This document shows positions 1 to 11,315 of a DNA stretch of 64,000 nt, piece after piece (the first letter of the stretch is position 1; every line of letters starts with the position of its first letter). Origin of the DNA: Antedon mediterranea (Eukaryota; Echinodermata; Crinoidea; Comatulida; Antedonidae). The notes under the pieces were generated by a model, which did no database searches, was not told the DNA's origin, and saw only the letters and a program-made list of their open reading frames with translations. The DNA is taken from contig NC_092676.1 of NCBI RefSeq assembly GCF_964355755.1, positions 912,288-976,287 of the forward strand, written 5' to 3'. Position numbers and translations under genes: made by a program.

Positions 1-2588
1 TGGTCTAGGTACAGTGGATTGGGGTGGTTGTAAAGGTGGTATAGTAGATTGTGGTGGTTGATGAGCATTCGCGATGTTTCGTGCCAACTGTTCCTGATAT
101 TGCAGCAACTGAGATTGTTCAGCGTTAGGTTGTACTTGTGATACACCACCCGCCATCATTTGATACATTCTGTTATTTCATGTAAAGAAAACAATGACGT
201 CATTTATATTAAACCAATAATTTGTAAGCCCTATCTCACAAATAAAAAAGTAATGTAAAAGACAAAATGGAAACACGCAACATTTTTCAATAAAGAAGAT
301 ACTCACAGATGGTTATGATAAGGATGCAACAAATTTGGATCTTGCATTCTTGAAACATTGCCTGCTTGCTGCCGGTTGGTCATCTCCAGATGATGTTGTT
401 GATAAATCGCGTGCATAAACGCTACGTAATCCTGATTCTCTTGTTGCATCTGAGCTTGTTGGTGGTAAAACATTGAGTTGTTGTTGGCGTGCATTTGAAA
501 CATATATTGGTTATGTACCTGCTGTTGAGTGGTTGAGATATTTTGTATCGTAGGCCCACCTCCTCTGTAAACTGGCTGGTGAGCAGAAATTATCGGTTGA
601 TGATGCCTGTTAAGTTGTGCCAAACCAGATGGAGGCTGCAGTCCAATACGAGGAAGAGGCTGTGTGTGGTCAGTAACAGTTTGACCAAGTGTGCCACATC
701 TTTTATCAGGTTCTGGACATTGCTGTTGGTGGGAAAAGTCACTTTCAACTGCCTGTTTTGTTGTAACTGGACCATTAAGTTGTGTGTGGTCAATGTCTTT
801 ATTTTCATTTAGTAATGCACTGTCATTAAACTTACAGGCGCTATTAAATATTTCAGAGAGCTTTGGATCCTCTCTTTTCTGCAAATTTCTAGAATCTTGG
901 AAAAAAGAAGGAACGTCTTGTTTTTCCTCTGTAAGATTGGACGACGCAGCAACATCAGTAGTGACATTCCTTGGAACAAACTCTTTTGCCATCGCAGTTA
1001 ACTTTGTTTTCGGTTGTTCTTCGTGTTTTTCGTTAGTCATTTTATTTTCTAGATGTATCGCATTATCTAGCAATTCGTTAACGGCAACATTGTGGTTTTC
1101 TGTTATCTCTCCAGTATTGTCTTTACCGTTGTTTTCTATTTGTGTTATTTCCAATTGCTGTTTAGCATTACCTGGTACAAACGGCTTAGCTATAACAAAG
1201 TTTTCTAGATTGACTTTTAATCCCATAGGTGGTTCTGTTACATGTATTTCCAGCTCCGTATTCTTTATTTCTTTATCTAGTAATTTTGGAGGAGATTTTC
1301 TAACACTTTCTAGCTTAATATTTTGATCCACAATTACATTAATGGTACCTGGTGAACCTGAGGGTGACTTTGGTCTTTTTCCATAATAATTCAACTTTGT
1401 CTTTGGAATGTTGGGAGACATATCTGTTGGTATTTTGATCAAAAAGTTCGTGTTCTGTCGATCATATTCGGCAATGAGTTTCGAAAGATCTACCTTCTTC
1501 TTAGCCTTTGATACTGTCTCTGCTTCTTCTTGATCACATGTGCTTCTGATGTAGGCATTTTCGTACTGAGGTTTTACAAAATCAATTTCGAATGGCCCAC
1601 GTAATAAACCCTCCTTCTAATATGATAAATTGTGTAACAAACAAACGTTAAACAGTTTAATAATCTTATCGTTTCTTATTACATTAAAAGAAAAATATAT
1701 TTCAAAGAATATATTTTAGAAAAGCTTTTTATGTATTTATTGTTAATGCTTGGATAATTGAAAAACACGAACATTAATTACCTCCATGGACTCTTCGAGA
1801 GAGCACCACTCAACACTACTTGAAGACGTTTCCGATCGAGGACTGCCGCGGTCACAAAACCGCCTTCGACGTCGGTTCAAAAAGACCGCATGTATCTTTT
1901 TCCATGATCTTAATGGCCTGTCCTGTTGATATCTGTTATCGGGTCCAGACGGACTTGGTACAATGTCGTGTTCGGTCAGTACTGTATTGATGGTGTCGAC
2001 AGTGTCATTGCTTGTTGTGGAAGTAACATCGTTATCCTTATCACTACTATTATTATAGTCAATTGGTGAATAGCTTTCTGTCTCTTCTTGACTATGACAA
2101 TCGCTACTTAATGAACTAAAAACTGAGCTACTGAAAGTGTATAAAGAGCGTATAAGGTGCTAGCATTTCTACATTTTTACTCACAACATAGTAACTAAAA
2201 CAAGGAATGATAAGTAGGCCTAGCCTAGACCTAGGCTATCTTCGTTTTTTAAACAATTATCAATATTTACCACGTTATTAGGCATAGGCCTAGGCCTATA
2301 CCTCCTATGATTGTTACCACACACAATAGGCCTAGGCTATTAATAATAACATTTTAGTTCATCATACCTGCAGCTAGCAGCATCTTGTGAATCTCCATTA
2401 TTACATATTCGAGACAGTAAATCAGAAAGTGTGGTTGTTTCAATGCGTTTCTGTGTTTCTTCGGTTCGTTGCACAATTGTTTTTAATCGAGAATCTAGTG
2501 TATCTTCTATCGGCTTCCAAACTTGAGAGTCTACTACTTTTTGAACAAAACTCCAATAATTACAGGGTATATATACAGATTCACTCAT
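1..2588 (-). CDS. Q/P/N-rich protein with two PAM2-like motifs (partial, runs off left edge)
   Basis: I do not recognise this family. Four coding exons join in frame on the minus strand: 2368-2588 (start codon 2586-2588), 1782-2130, 307-1616 and 1-169, giving about 683 visible residues with the C terminus beyond the window. All junctions are GT-AG with matching phase. The N terminus (about 1-70) is charged and probably helical; residues 75-190 are Ser/Asp-rich followed by an Arg-rich patch; the C-terminal part is rich in Gln, His, Pro and Asn with low complexity. Two stretches resemble PAM2 motifs that bind the MLLE domain of poly(A)-binding protein: NFVIAKPFVPG near residue 330 and KLTAMAKEFVPRN near residue 395, the latter close to the family pattern L-N-x-x-A-x-x-F-x-P. 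This suggests a cytoplasmic mRNA-regulation role, by inference only. Confidence 0.7.
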
Positions 2589-4972
2589 AATTCACTGTTG
2601 TTTTTACAAACTCTGTCTATTTTATACAACTTTCTTGTTGAGAAATTATTTTTTCGACGAGCGCAAAATGATCTAAAGATGCATTGCCTATCGAACATCG
2701 AATATAAACAAAGTTGCTAGGAAGGTGCGCAACATTGTTTCTAGAGTACGGGCACGCGCGCGCTTGTGACTAAGAGCGTACTTACGTGATTTCATGGTTT
2801 CTGAAAGAACTAACAACTTAACATTCATTATTTATTATGTATATAAAATAATAAATATTGGACAAGCAATATTTTAGCCGGTTTTTTTTTTATGTGTGAT
2901 GTAAGGAAATTTTATTTCACATCACAACGAATAAAAACAATAGCGAATTTAATTATAGAGCTAAGCAGATGTAACTAACCATAATGTTTGTTTTGTCGGC
3001 GTTTTGTAACTGATGATGATTTTAGTCATCGACTAAACGCAAAGCTGTAAGACTTCGTTTTTAATGTGTTTTGCTGTTTTCCAATCATCGAATATGAAGC
3101 AACACATGTATTAAACAAATTATACATTGTATATGTGATATGATAGACTTGGCTGATATAAACATTCACACAATACAAAAGTACAGAAGATAATATAATC
3201 GGTTTGCAAGTAGCATTTATTACAAGCAAATTAATAATATAAATATTAATCGTCGATACTCAGCGACTACAACAATACTTTTGTTAAAACATCATCCCTT
3301 CTTAATCTTTCCGGTAGTAATGCCCTTTAACGGTTCAGTTTCTGTGATTTGGCAGCCGTCGTAAAATATAGGGGAGTTTGGGGACGTGAGTTTTATGTAA
3401 TTTAAGTCCAAATGACATAAACACGACATAAAAAGGACTTATACAGTTGGAACATGACAATGACAAGTGTACTTGAATCTCCCCATAAAGACACAACGTA
3501 CGCAATGATGTGCGCGCCACGCAATTAATTTGACCAATCGCAAACGACAGGTGCTGCGTTGTTGCGCGTACATCCCTGCATGACGACAGATTAAAAATGT
3601 ATGGCATAATAAGAAATGATCATACTTATTACAAATATGAAATACAGTGACTTTTTTAGATTTAAATGAATTAATAAATGTAAACAAAATGAACCAGCCT
3701 GATTCGAAGCCTTTCAGCACCACAAACATGGAAGTATAAAATATGTCACCATTTAAAAATTATTTTAAAAAGAAAACAAATTAATGTAATAAAACATTAA
3801 TAACATTTACATGGAATGTTCATATAATGCTTTAACATAATTTTTAAAATTAAATTATGAAATTATTTTTTAGAAACAAGAAAAAAATTCAAAATTATGA
3901 CTTTCTAATTATTTTACCCTAAAAAAGTAACAATGTAATAAGAAAAGTGAATGATTTTTAATTATGTATAAAATGTTGGGAAACTTGAAGTAAGTGTCAT
4001 TTATTGAAATAGAAAAAAACTAAGAAGGGAAAGATTTGCTGCTAATCATTAATAAGTCTAAAACACTAGACGTCTAATTTTCTAAAACAAAAACATTTCT
4101 ACCAGTCATATAGATAAATACATTGGAATGTTTTTACAGTGTAGATTTGTAAGAAAAAAATAGAATGCTTGAGAAACGTCAAAGGAAGAGAAAATTTCAA
4201 CAGAAACTTTTGTATAAAACCTTTTGTAATTTGTATAATACCACCACTACAACTAAAAAGGTAAAGGTTACTAATTTAGTAAAATATTTTTTAATTTAAA
4301 TCTTATTTTCAACTCATTTATTAATGAATTGAAAACTAGTAGAGTAAAAAAAATCCACATTTTTAGACTAAATAAAAACAAAGAAAATGCTTTTATAAAT
4401 TAAACAGTAACTTTTTGCCTAAAATTAAATACTTTTGAAAACAATTAACTATAAAATAATAACAAAAACTATTTATGCTATATTATCTATATGACTGGTA
4501 GAAAGAAAGCGGACGAATTAAGTAAAGAAAGCAAAACATTTAATAATTCTCACTACAAAAGGTGAATATCTACTGTAATTCAACATGAACATGCAACCAG
4601 AGAAAGTATATACATGAAGAATGTTGACCATTAAACTGGACACTTGGACATCGCTTAGTGTCAACTGCTGGACTTCGCCCAGTGTCAATAGCTGGACATT
4701 GCCCAGTGTCAACTGCTGGACATCGCCCAGGGTCAACTGCTAGACATCGCCCAGTGTCAACAGTACTCTCCAGTCTCATGATATTTTGAGGTAAAGATGT
4801 TACTCTTTTGATATCCTATCAATAACAAAGCATTCTTCAATTTATACTTTCTATGATGTCATGCTAACATTGTACACTATATTAAATAAAATAACCAGTT
4901 CCCTGCGGCGGGGGAGGAGGTTGTGAGAATATCAACGTGAAACAGACTGCCAACCTAGTGAAACTGAACCTG
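2589..4972. other. Intergenic region between the PAM2-like gene and TMEM39A
   Basis: AT-rich sequence with no convincing exon. It holds the promoter side of the left gene near 2590-2780 and the 3' untranslated side of TMEM39A up to 4972. Around 3490-3600 lies a GC-richer patch with CCAATCGCAAACGACAGG-type sequence that resembles the dispersed 'ttggttcccac' MITE family described further right. A minus-strand AATAAA (plus TTTATT) lies at about 4317-4322 and is one candidate polyadenylation signal for TMEM39A. Confidence 0.5.
4638..4770. repeat. About five copies of a 24-bp minisatellite in the TMEM39A 3' flank
   Basis: Imperfect tandem copies of a unit close to CAACTGCTGGACATCGCCCA plus GTGT. 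The unit length is a multiple of three, so it is open in several frames; the minus-strand frames across it are repeat artefacts rather than genes. Confidence 0.85.
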
Positions 4973-7900
4973 TCATTTGTCAGGGTCATCGATAGCGTAC
5001 GCTTTTCCGAGGACGAACCGATCTCTTAGAAGCTTAAAAAGCACATAGTAATTGGAGAATAGTAACAGTGAGATTGATATGACATAGTTCCAGTATGAGT
5101 AACGAGCTAGCAGGTACAACTGGTACAGGACGACAAATATTTGCAACGTTACCATTATATTGAGGACACGCAGTGGCTGACTGAACATGAACTGAAAACA
5201 AATAAATAAAAAGTGTGTTTTCTGTACAATGAGAGCTGATAACTAGTTCTAGGAAAGGAAGTTAGACATTTACAATGATGATTTGTCAGATCCAGAACAA
5301 TTACATACAAAAATCATATTACATCAGTATTACATTTAATAGAGAACTCAGTGAAGGCTGTTATAATCTGGTTATAAATAAAAAAGGCCCAATTTTCAAT
5401 CAAATGACTCTTAACACTTTGACTGCCAAACACGAAGATCTTCGTGTTTAAAAACACAACGCTTGACTGCCAAACACGAAGATCTTCGTGTTTCGCGTTT
5501 TTTTACGAAATCCGGTAGATCGGTTAATTATTGGTATATACTATAAATATGAAAATGGTACCTGTCGAAATAACAAACACCGCGCATCACAGTAGCGCGT
5601 AGAGCGATGGCTTGGCGCATTGTGTATCGGTCGCGCACTAGCTATGCCGCCGAAGGTTTTTGTGGACTGACATGTTTGTTTGTTATCTGAATAAAAAATA
5701 ATGGAGTCATTTTCCATATGAAGTCTTTAATTTTATTATTGTATGTATACCCTAATTGTTTTGGTGTTTTACTGAAAGTGACCGAGTTTCACGCAACAAA
5801 CTTGTTTTGAAATGGTATGGATATTATCATCAGTTTACTATCTAGGCTAGGCTAGCCTAGGCCTAGTCGTAAAACGGTTCCGGACCAACTTTAGGCCTGG
5901 TGTCTTTACTATGTCGATTTTGGCGAAACATTGATGTAAGATTTATGATTTATAAATGTAATACATTTTTCGATAGTGATAACTTGTTTTTATAGGCCTA
6001 TCGGTGCCGTGTAAGTAACTTTTTCGTTGTTTGTTGATCTCACCGGGCGATATTTTCATATTGTGATGTCTTGCACAAAATCGCGAATATCTCGACTTTC
6101 TTGCGCGAAACTACGAAAAACTCAAAAAGTGGGTTACTTTCATTTTACTATTACGATTTACATATTGCGATTTAAAAATCGTTCTTGGTACCATTGTAAA
6201 GCTAAAATCTTTATGATTATTTTAGTCTAAATTAAATATAAATCAGATCACATACATAGTTTCAATCAGCTTTAATAAAAACATCGAATTGGGCTAAAAA
6301 CGCTGGCGGTGGCAGTTTCTAATTGGAAAAACCTCTGGCAGTCAAAGTGTTAAGAAATTTACATTTATTGTTTTTAAGAACTGCATTTTGCCATTTTTAA
6401 TATTTTCAATAAAAACGACAGGAAGGAAATTGCAAAAGACAATGGCAACAGTGATATGAATTATGTCAGACACAGAAAACGGTGCAATGAACTGATCTGC
6501 CATTTGTAATATTTTAGTTGTTTTAGATAATATTTTATATCAGCATACAAATACATTGATGATACTTACATAAAATCTAGCATAAGAGCTATCAGAGGGC
6601 TGTGCCACATTTTGTTGTCCAACTGCTTTGTATAAAGCTTTCTGATATCTTACAAGCACTCCTTGTGGCCATACCGTTAAGTCAGACCAGCTAAAAAAAA
6701 CATTACATATTTATTTATACCATTATACCAATGGGGCTTTTAAGTACATTGACCTGAGTGTATACTTGCTATTTAATTGGGTTACGTAAACCAGGGAATA
6801 TTGAAATTACACTAACCAAGAAGAGTGTGCTTTCACTCTTCCCTGGTATAACTTGATGTTTAGTATAGTGCTACTGAATAGGATAGTGACATTTTCTAAT
6901 GAATGTTTAGTATTCATTGAATGAAGAGAATATATAATTTGTGGCATATTTTCACCATTCAACTCATAAATGGTTTGTTGTTTTATTATGTACAGCAATT
7001 TCTTTAATTCTGGTAGATTTGATTGATGTTTCTTTTAGTTTCTTTGCTGTTTACGAATATTTGTATTTGTTATCTTAGGCACTTTGAAGCTAAGGTGGTT
7101 ACACCTTGTGTAGCAACTCTGTGTAAAATATTGAATACAAAAAAACCCCAAAAAAAAACAAAAAAAACTCATAAATTAATTATGTAAACTAATTTGCTAG
7201 AAAACATACCAGCTGTTTATACTTACACATGTTGTGGTGTGTTACTGTAGCCATGGTCTATCTTCTGCCAGCAGCCAAGATGTAGTGCACAACGATGCAG
7301 AACATCACAATACTTATGTGGTAAAAAATGTGAACTGAACATGATAAACGAGTTAATCCATACAAACGCTATATGTTGACATGACCACCATAGATCCAAG
7401 TATATTGAACTCTGGGTAAAAAAAAAATGTATTTACATAACTTTAGTAGTCATTGGTTGGAGGTACACACATAATTGGTGACAAACTGTGACTTAGGCTG
7501 CTTTTGTGCTTTCCTGGCAGCTAGTGACTATGATTTTATATTTTCTCCTTGCGTCGTGTTTGTTTAATTAGTTGATTTGTATTATATTTTGTAAAATGTA
7601 TATTTTGCCTGAATAATAATAATAATTTTAAAGGCATAGTTGTTAAAAAATGTATTATTATAATAGAATTACATTATAAATTAACAAATTTTGGTCAAAG
7701 TAGCAGTGCATCTCTCTACTTTGGTTTTAAGTTTCTTGTGGTTTTTTTTTTCTGTTTTTTATCTTTATTTCTTTATTTTAAGTGTTATTCAATTAAAATA
7801 CTCTTGGTAAACGATGTACTCTACAGGAAATGTTTTCACCAGAGTAGTGTGGATTACTTGAATTTGTACCACTTTAAACATAGGGAAATAACAGATTACT

Positions 7901-10761
7901 CTATCAAATACCAAAAAAAAAAAACAAAATAAAATATAAATTTTTACCTGCAAAAAACAGATCGGAACAAAACCAACGTAATAAGCGCAAACCATTGAAT
8001 TAAATAACACGTTTTTAATTCTCATATTGAAATCGACTTTTAAAAGATCAGCTTCTCGACGAGTATCCGACGGCGAATGCGTACATTTATGCATTGGAAT
8101 CATTCGGTTAAGGTCATGTGATCCCACTTTATTGTAATCATCTTCCATTGACTTTAACGTGGACTGAAGTTGAAATATTGGCGTACTGGTGTCAAAGGTC
8201 AAACCATAGAGAAGAAAATAAGATACCAAACTGAAATGAAAACAATTATATTAAATTTGCAGTTTTGGTGAATGAATATATAATGCCATTCTGTGTTATT
8301 AATAAACTATTATACAAATAATGAATGTTTATGAGTGCAATGGTAAAAATAATGGCACGAGGTGAATGATGAAAGGTTATATCAACGAGGCAAAGCCGAG
8401 TTGATATAACCTTTCATCATTCACCAAGTGCCATTATTTGTACCATTACACGAATACAAAACATTCATTATTTGTTTTATATAACATCTAGACGTTTTTT
8501 TTTTCGTACACAAAAATGTTTCAAAAAGTACTATTTAACGATCGTTGAATAGTGCGTACTATTGCACGCCATGTGACCCACATTCGTCCAATCAAATGAC
8601 AGGAATTTATATAGGTGTTATATAAAAGTATTTATTTCATCCTTCACAAGTTTCAATCTTAAAAAAGAAGTCTAAAGAGATAAATGTTTAATCACAATAA
8701 ATTTTCCAATTTATTGAGATGAGTGCTAGGCCTACTAGCAACATAACATTCTACACTGACCATTTTAGTAATTTCTTATCAGAGTAAAAAGCATTTCTTC
8801 CTCACATGTAATATTTAATAATTATAAGGAAGTGATCTGTCTATATAACACTTACGGATATGCAAGGAAGAGTATATTCAATGGTGAATTATTACAGAAC
8901 AGTTTCCATAGTGAATAGCCAGCTAAGAAGATGAAGCCAATTACTAGTATGAACTTAACCATCTGCATTAAGCACACGCTTACAGACATCACGTTACCCT
9001 GAAATGATACCTATATAGTAACAAAATTGAATAGATTTAATTTGTTATAAAATTTAATTAATGTTAATGTGCAAATGCAGATTGTCCAAAAGCTCTTAAA
9101 ATAAAAAAGGGATGAGAGAGAAAACAAATTGAATTACAAAGAATTAAAAAGATGGGTTTTTAAAAATTTGATATTTTAATTTAATAATTTAAAGAATAAT
9201 GCAACCCTTACATCACGCACCAAACTCCAAATGAGCCTTCTTGACAAAACAACAGTAATGAAGATCACTAAAAATGGGTTTATCAGGTAAAAGTTCTGAA
9301 AAATAAGAGGAAATCAATTTATTTCTAAACGTTATTAAAAAATGTGCAAATAATAGCTTTCACTCTTTGCATGTTGCTAACCAATCTGTTAAGTACACTT
9401 AGAAATGATTTATTTATCAGAAATTTTAAGATAAATAATTTAAACGACCTAATTAATTTGCGTGAGATTGCCAGCAACAGAAATAAGTGGCTTTTGTTAT
9501 TTTGAATCTTTATTTTTACGTTATTTTATATTTTTTGTTGTTGTAGGATGCATGCATATAAGAACGTATCAGATTTTGTAAATCCACAGTGCGTGGTTTT
9601 GTTACATTTTTTGGAATAAAGTTACCTATATATATATATATATACATTTTGTGTCCAGTTATTACAGTATGCAAGTCAAACTAACCAAAGCTGTATTTGA
9701 TGGCGGTACAGGCAGCCACCAGACAGTTTTGTAGATGTTTATATACTGGATGAAAAGCGCCATCAACAGGTAAAAGAACATCATCGATTCAAAGAAGAGG
9801 TTTCCATCGGCTGGCAGCGACGGGATGTCCAAATGGCGTATCGGGGTAATGGTGATTAAGGTCGTGGTCATCAATGGGTTATTTCCAACAACATTTGGTC
9901 CATTTCTGTTATAAAATAAATTCATGTTTATTAAACATTTTATTGATTTCCAATCTAAAATTTACCAAACAATTATTTTTATCTTTATAAACGTACTAAA
10001 ACATATGAAATGCATCAAAATAATATTGTTGATTTGCTTTTGTACACAATCATCATAATGAGCATGGGTTACCATTATTACACCATACATGGCTGGTTTG
10101 AACACACACATGGGCCCTCTGGGAGACCAGTCTTTGACTGAAGAGGTTACCCAGTATAAATATATATTTCAATCAATGGGCAGGCCAGTAAACGTTTACC
10201 AAATATAAGATTTACTATTGTGTATATAAACAGTATAATGGTTAGGGCAACTGCATATCAAGCAGACGGTCCGAGTTCGAGTCTCGGTTGGGGCGACTTT
10301 TTCTCATTCTCACAGATTTCGTCATCTTTATCGTTTCAAAACAGTATCTATTATCTATAGTCAGTAGGACTAGCCTAATAATTATAATTATTTTTAAAAA
10401 AAATATATATATTAAAATACATTAATTAAATTACAATTAAATAATGATTAATATTAATAAATTTATAAAATTAGACTACACGCTTAACTAAAGCTTAACA
10501 GTAACACAATCTCAAGATTATAAATTTGAGGGACCATCATAATAATATGCTAGGCCGCCCAGTCTATCAGCATCACCATCAGTATCAACTGGTGGGGACA
10601 ACAAAGTATTTTCTGGCTTCATTCATAAACATCTATCTCGGCCTCGCTTACCGTTGGCGAAGTGTTGCACTTTGGGGCGAATTTCTAGCAGTTTGTGCTG
10701 AAGCTATTGGAACTGGACGGTTCGCAGGTTGTCTTCCTGGGCCACGTCTACCACCCGCCAT
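4973..10761 (-). CDS. TMEM39A: Transmembrane protein 39 (TMEM39A/B family)
   Basis: Multi-pass ER membrane protein; the vertebrate member (SUSR2) acts in ER-to-Golgi export, autophagy control through the SAC1 phosphatase and collagen secretion. Eight coding exons were reconstructed: 10652-10761, 9686-9905, 9212-9295, 8856-8998, 7948-8230, 7227-7411, 6570-6690 and 4973-5191 (stop 4973-4975). Phases fit throughout, giving 454 residues against 488 in human. Recognised family signatures are the N terminus [23 protein letters not shown] in exon 2, a VLSRRLIW segment in exon 3, [14 protein letters not shown] and [11 protein letters not shown] in exon 5, [13 protein letters not shown] and [13 protein letters not shown] in exon 6, and [12 protein letters not shown] near the C terminus. 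Several hydrophobic membrane segments are visible. One ortholog is expected in invertebrates, so it may equally be called TMEM39. The start codon matches the family N terminus and lies head-to-head with UBXN11. Confidence 0.95.
5411..6353. mobile_element. Non-autonomous TTAA-flanked DNA transposon (piggyBac/Kolobok-like)
   Basis: The sequence begins TTAACACTTTGACTGCCA and ends with its inverse complement TGGCAGTCAAAGTGTTAA, so a TTAA target duplication flanks inverted repeats of at least 14 bp. The left end carries two direct copies of a block containing the palindrome AACACGAAGATCTTCGTGTT. No transposase frame is present over about 940 bp. It lies in the last TMEM39A intron. Confidence 0.85.
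8310..8484. mobile_element. Palindromic MITE in a TMEM39A intron
   Basis: A long near-perfect hairpin: the arm containing AAATAATGAATGTTTATGAG and GGTGAATGATGAAAGG is repeated in inverse complement after a short loop near 8390-8400. The outer part of the arm recurs at 16148-16200 in a UBXN11 intron, so it is a dispersed element. Confidence 0.8.
8540..8640. repeat. Dispersed repeat, second copy near 32560-32640
   Basis: The stretch around TGTGACCCACATTCGTCC and AATCAAATGACAGGAATTTA recurs with small changes at about 32565-32635. It directly follows the palindromic element and could be part of the same mobile unit. Confidence 0.65.
10231..10300 (+). pseudogene. tRNA-like sequence or SINE head
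   Basis: An A-box-like stretch (AATGGTTAGGGCAACTGC), an anticodon arm-like hairpin CTGC-loop-GCAG, a perfect T arm (CCGAG TTCGAGT CTCGG) with a B box, and a T-rich pol III terminator (CTTTTTC) occur in the correct order and spacing. The 3' acceptor side TTGGGGCG has no pairing 5' strand, so this is a tRNA pseudogene or tRNA-derived SINE head rather than a working tRNA. Confidence 0.6.
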
Positions 10762-11315
10762 TGATGCTGCATTGAAAAAAGTAAAATTTAAAGACTTTTA
10801 TTGATTTATTCATCAGTTGTAACCTGTAAACATTAAAGTTCTCTTGCCGGAAGTCAACAACTACACATCGCTGTTAAGAATGATGGGAAACTTGACCTTT
10901 CAGGAATTTTACGTTGAGGTCGTACTTCCGTATTTACCGTTGAACTTTTTCCATAGATACATGACGCTTTTTGCATATAGTTATCAATGAAAAGTTAAAA
11001 CAAATATATATTTATAACTACAGTATTTATTTAGTAACAATCAATTCAATAAATTGGGTTAGTAGGTATACATATTAGGTATGAATAGGCACTGTAATAT
11101 AATATACTCTGTGTACTGTGTAGCCTATAGCTACTAGGTGGCTGATGAGTCTCTCCACCACACTCTCCTCTCTCTCACTGGGCTAGAGATATAGAGACTA
11201 TTTATTTAGGCCTACTACTACTAGTAGTCTACTCTAAGTAGGCCCAGGCCTAGGCTATGCATACCCCTATATACAGTGAATATTTTGTTTGCACTTTACA
11301 GATTTAGCCATCATC
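10762..11315. promoter_or_regulatory. Shared head-to-head promoter region of TMEM39A and UBXN11
   Basis: The start codons of the two genes are divergent and 554 bp apart. An acceptor-like TTTACAG at 11295-11301 suggests that UBXN11 has a 5' untranslated exon in this interval. No TATA box is obvious. Bidirectional function is inferred from spacing. Confidence 0.6.

Noticed and set aside
691-1326. 211-aa plus-strand frame
   Set aside because: It is the antisense shadow of exon 3 of the PAM2-like gene, whose frame continues across phase-matched splice junctions.
4518-4779. Minus-strand frames with T-L-G-D-V-Q-Q-L repeats
   Set aside because: They come from the 24-bp minisatellite in the 3' flank of TMEM39A.
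10231-10300. A functional tRNA gene
   Set aside because: The anticodon and T arms are good, but the acceptor stem does not pair, so it was called a tRNA-like pseudogene or SINE head.
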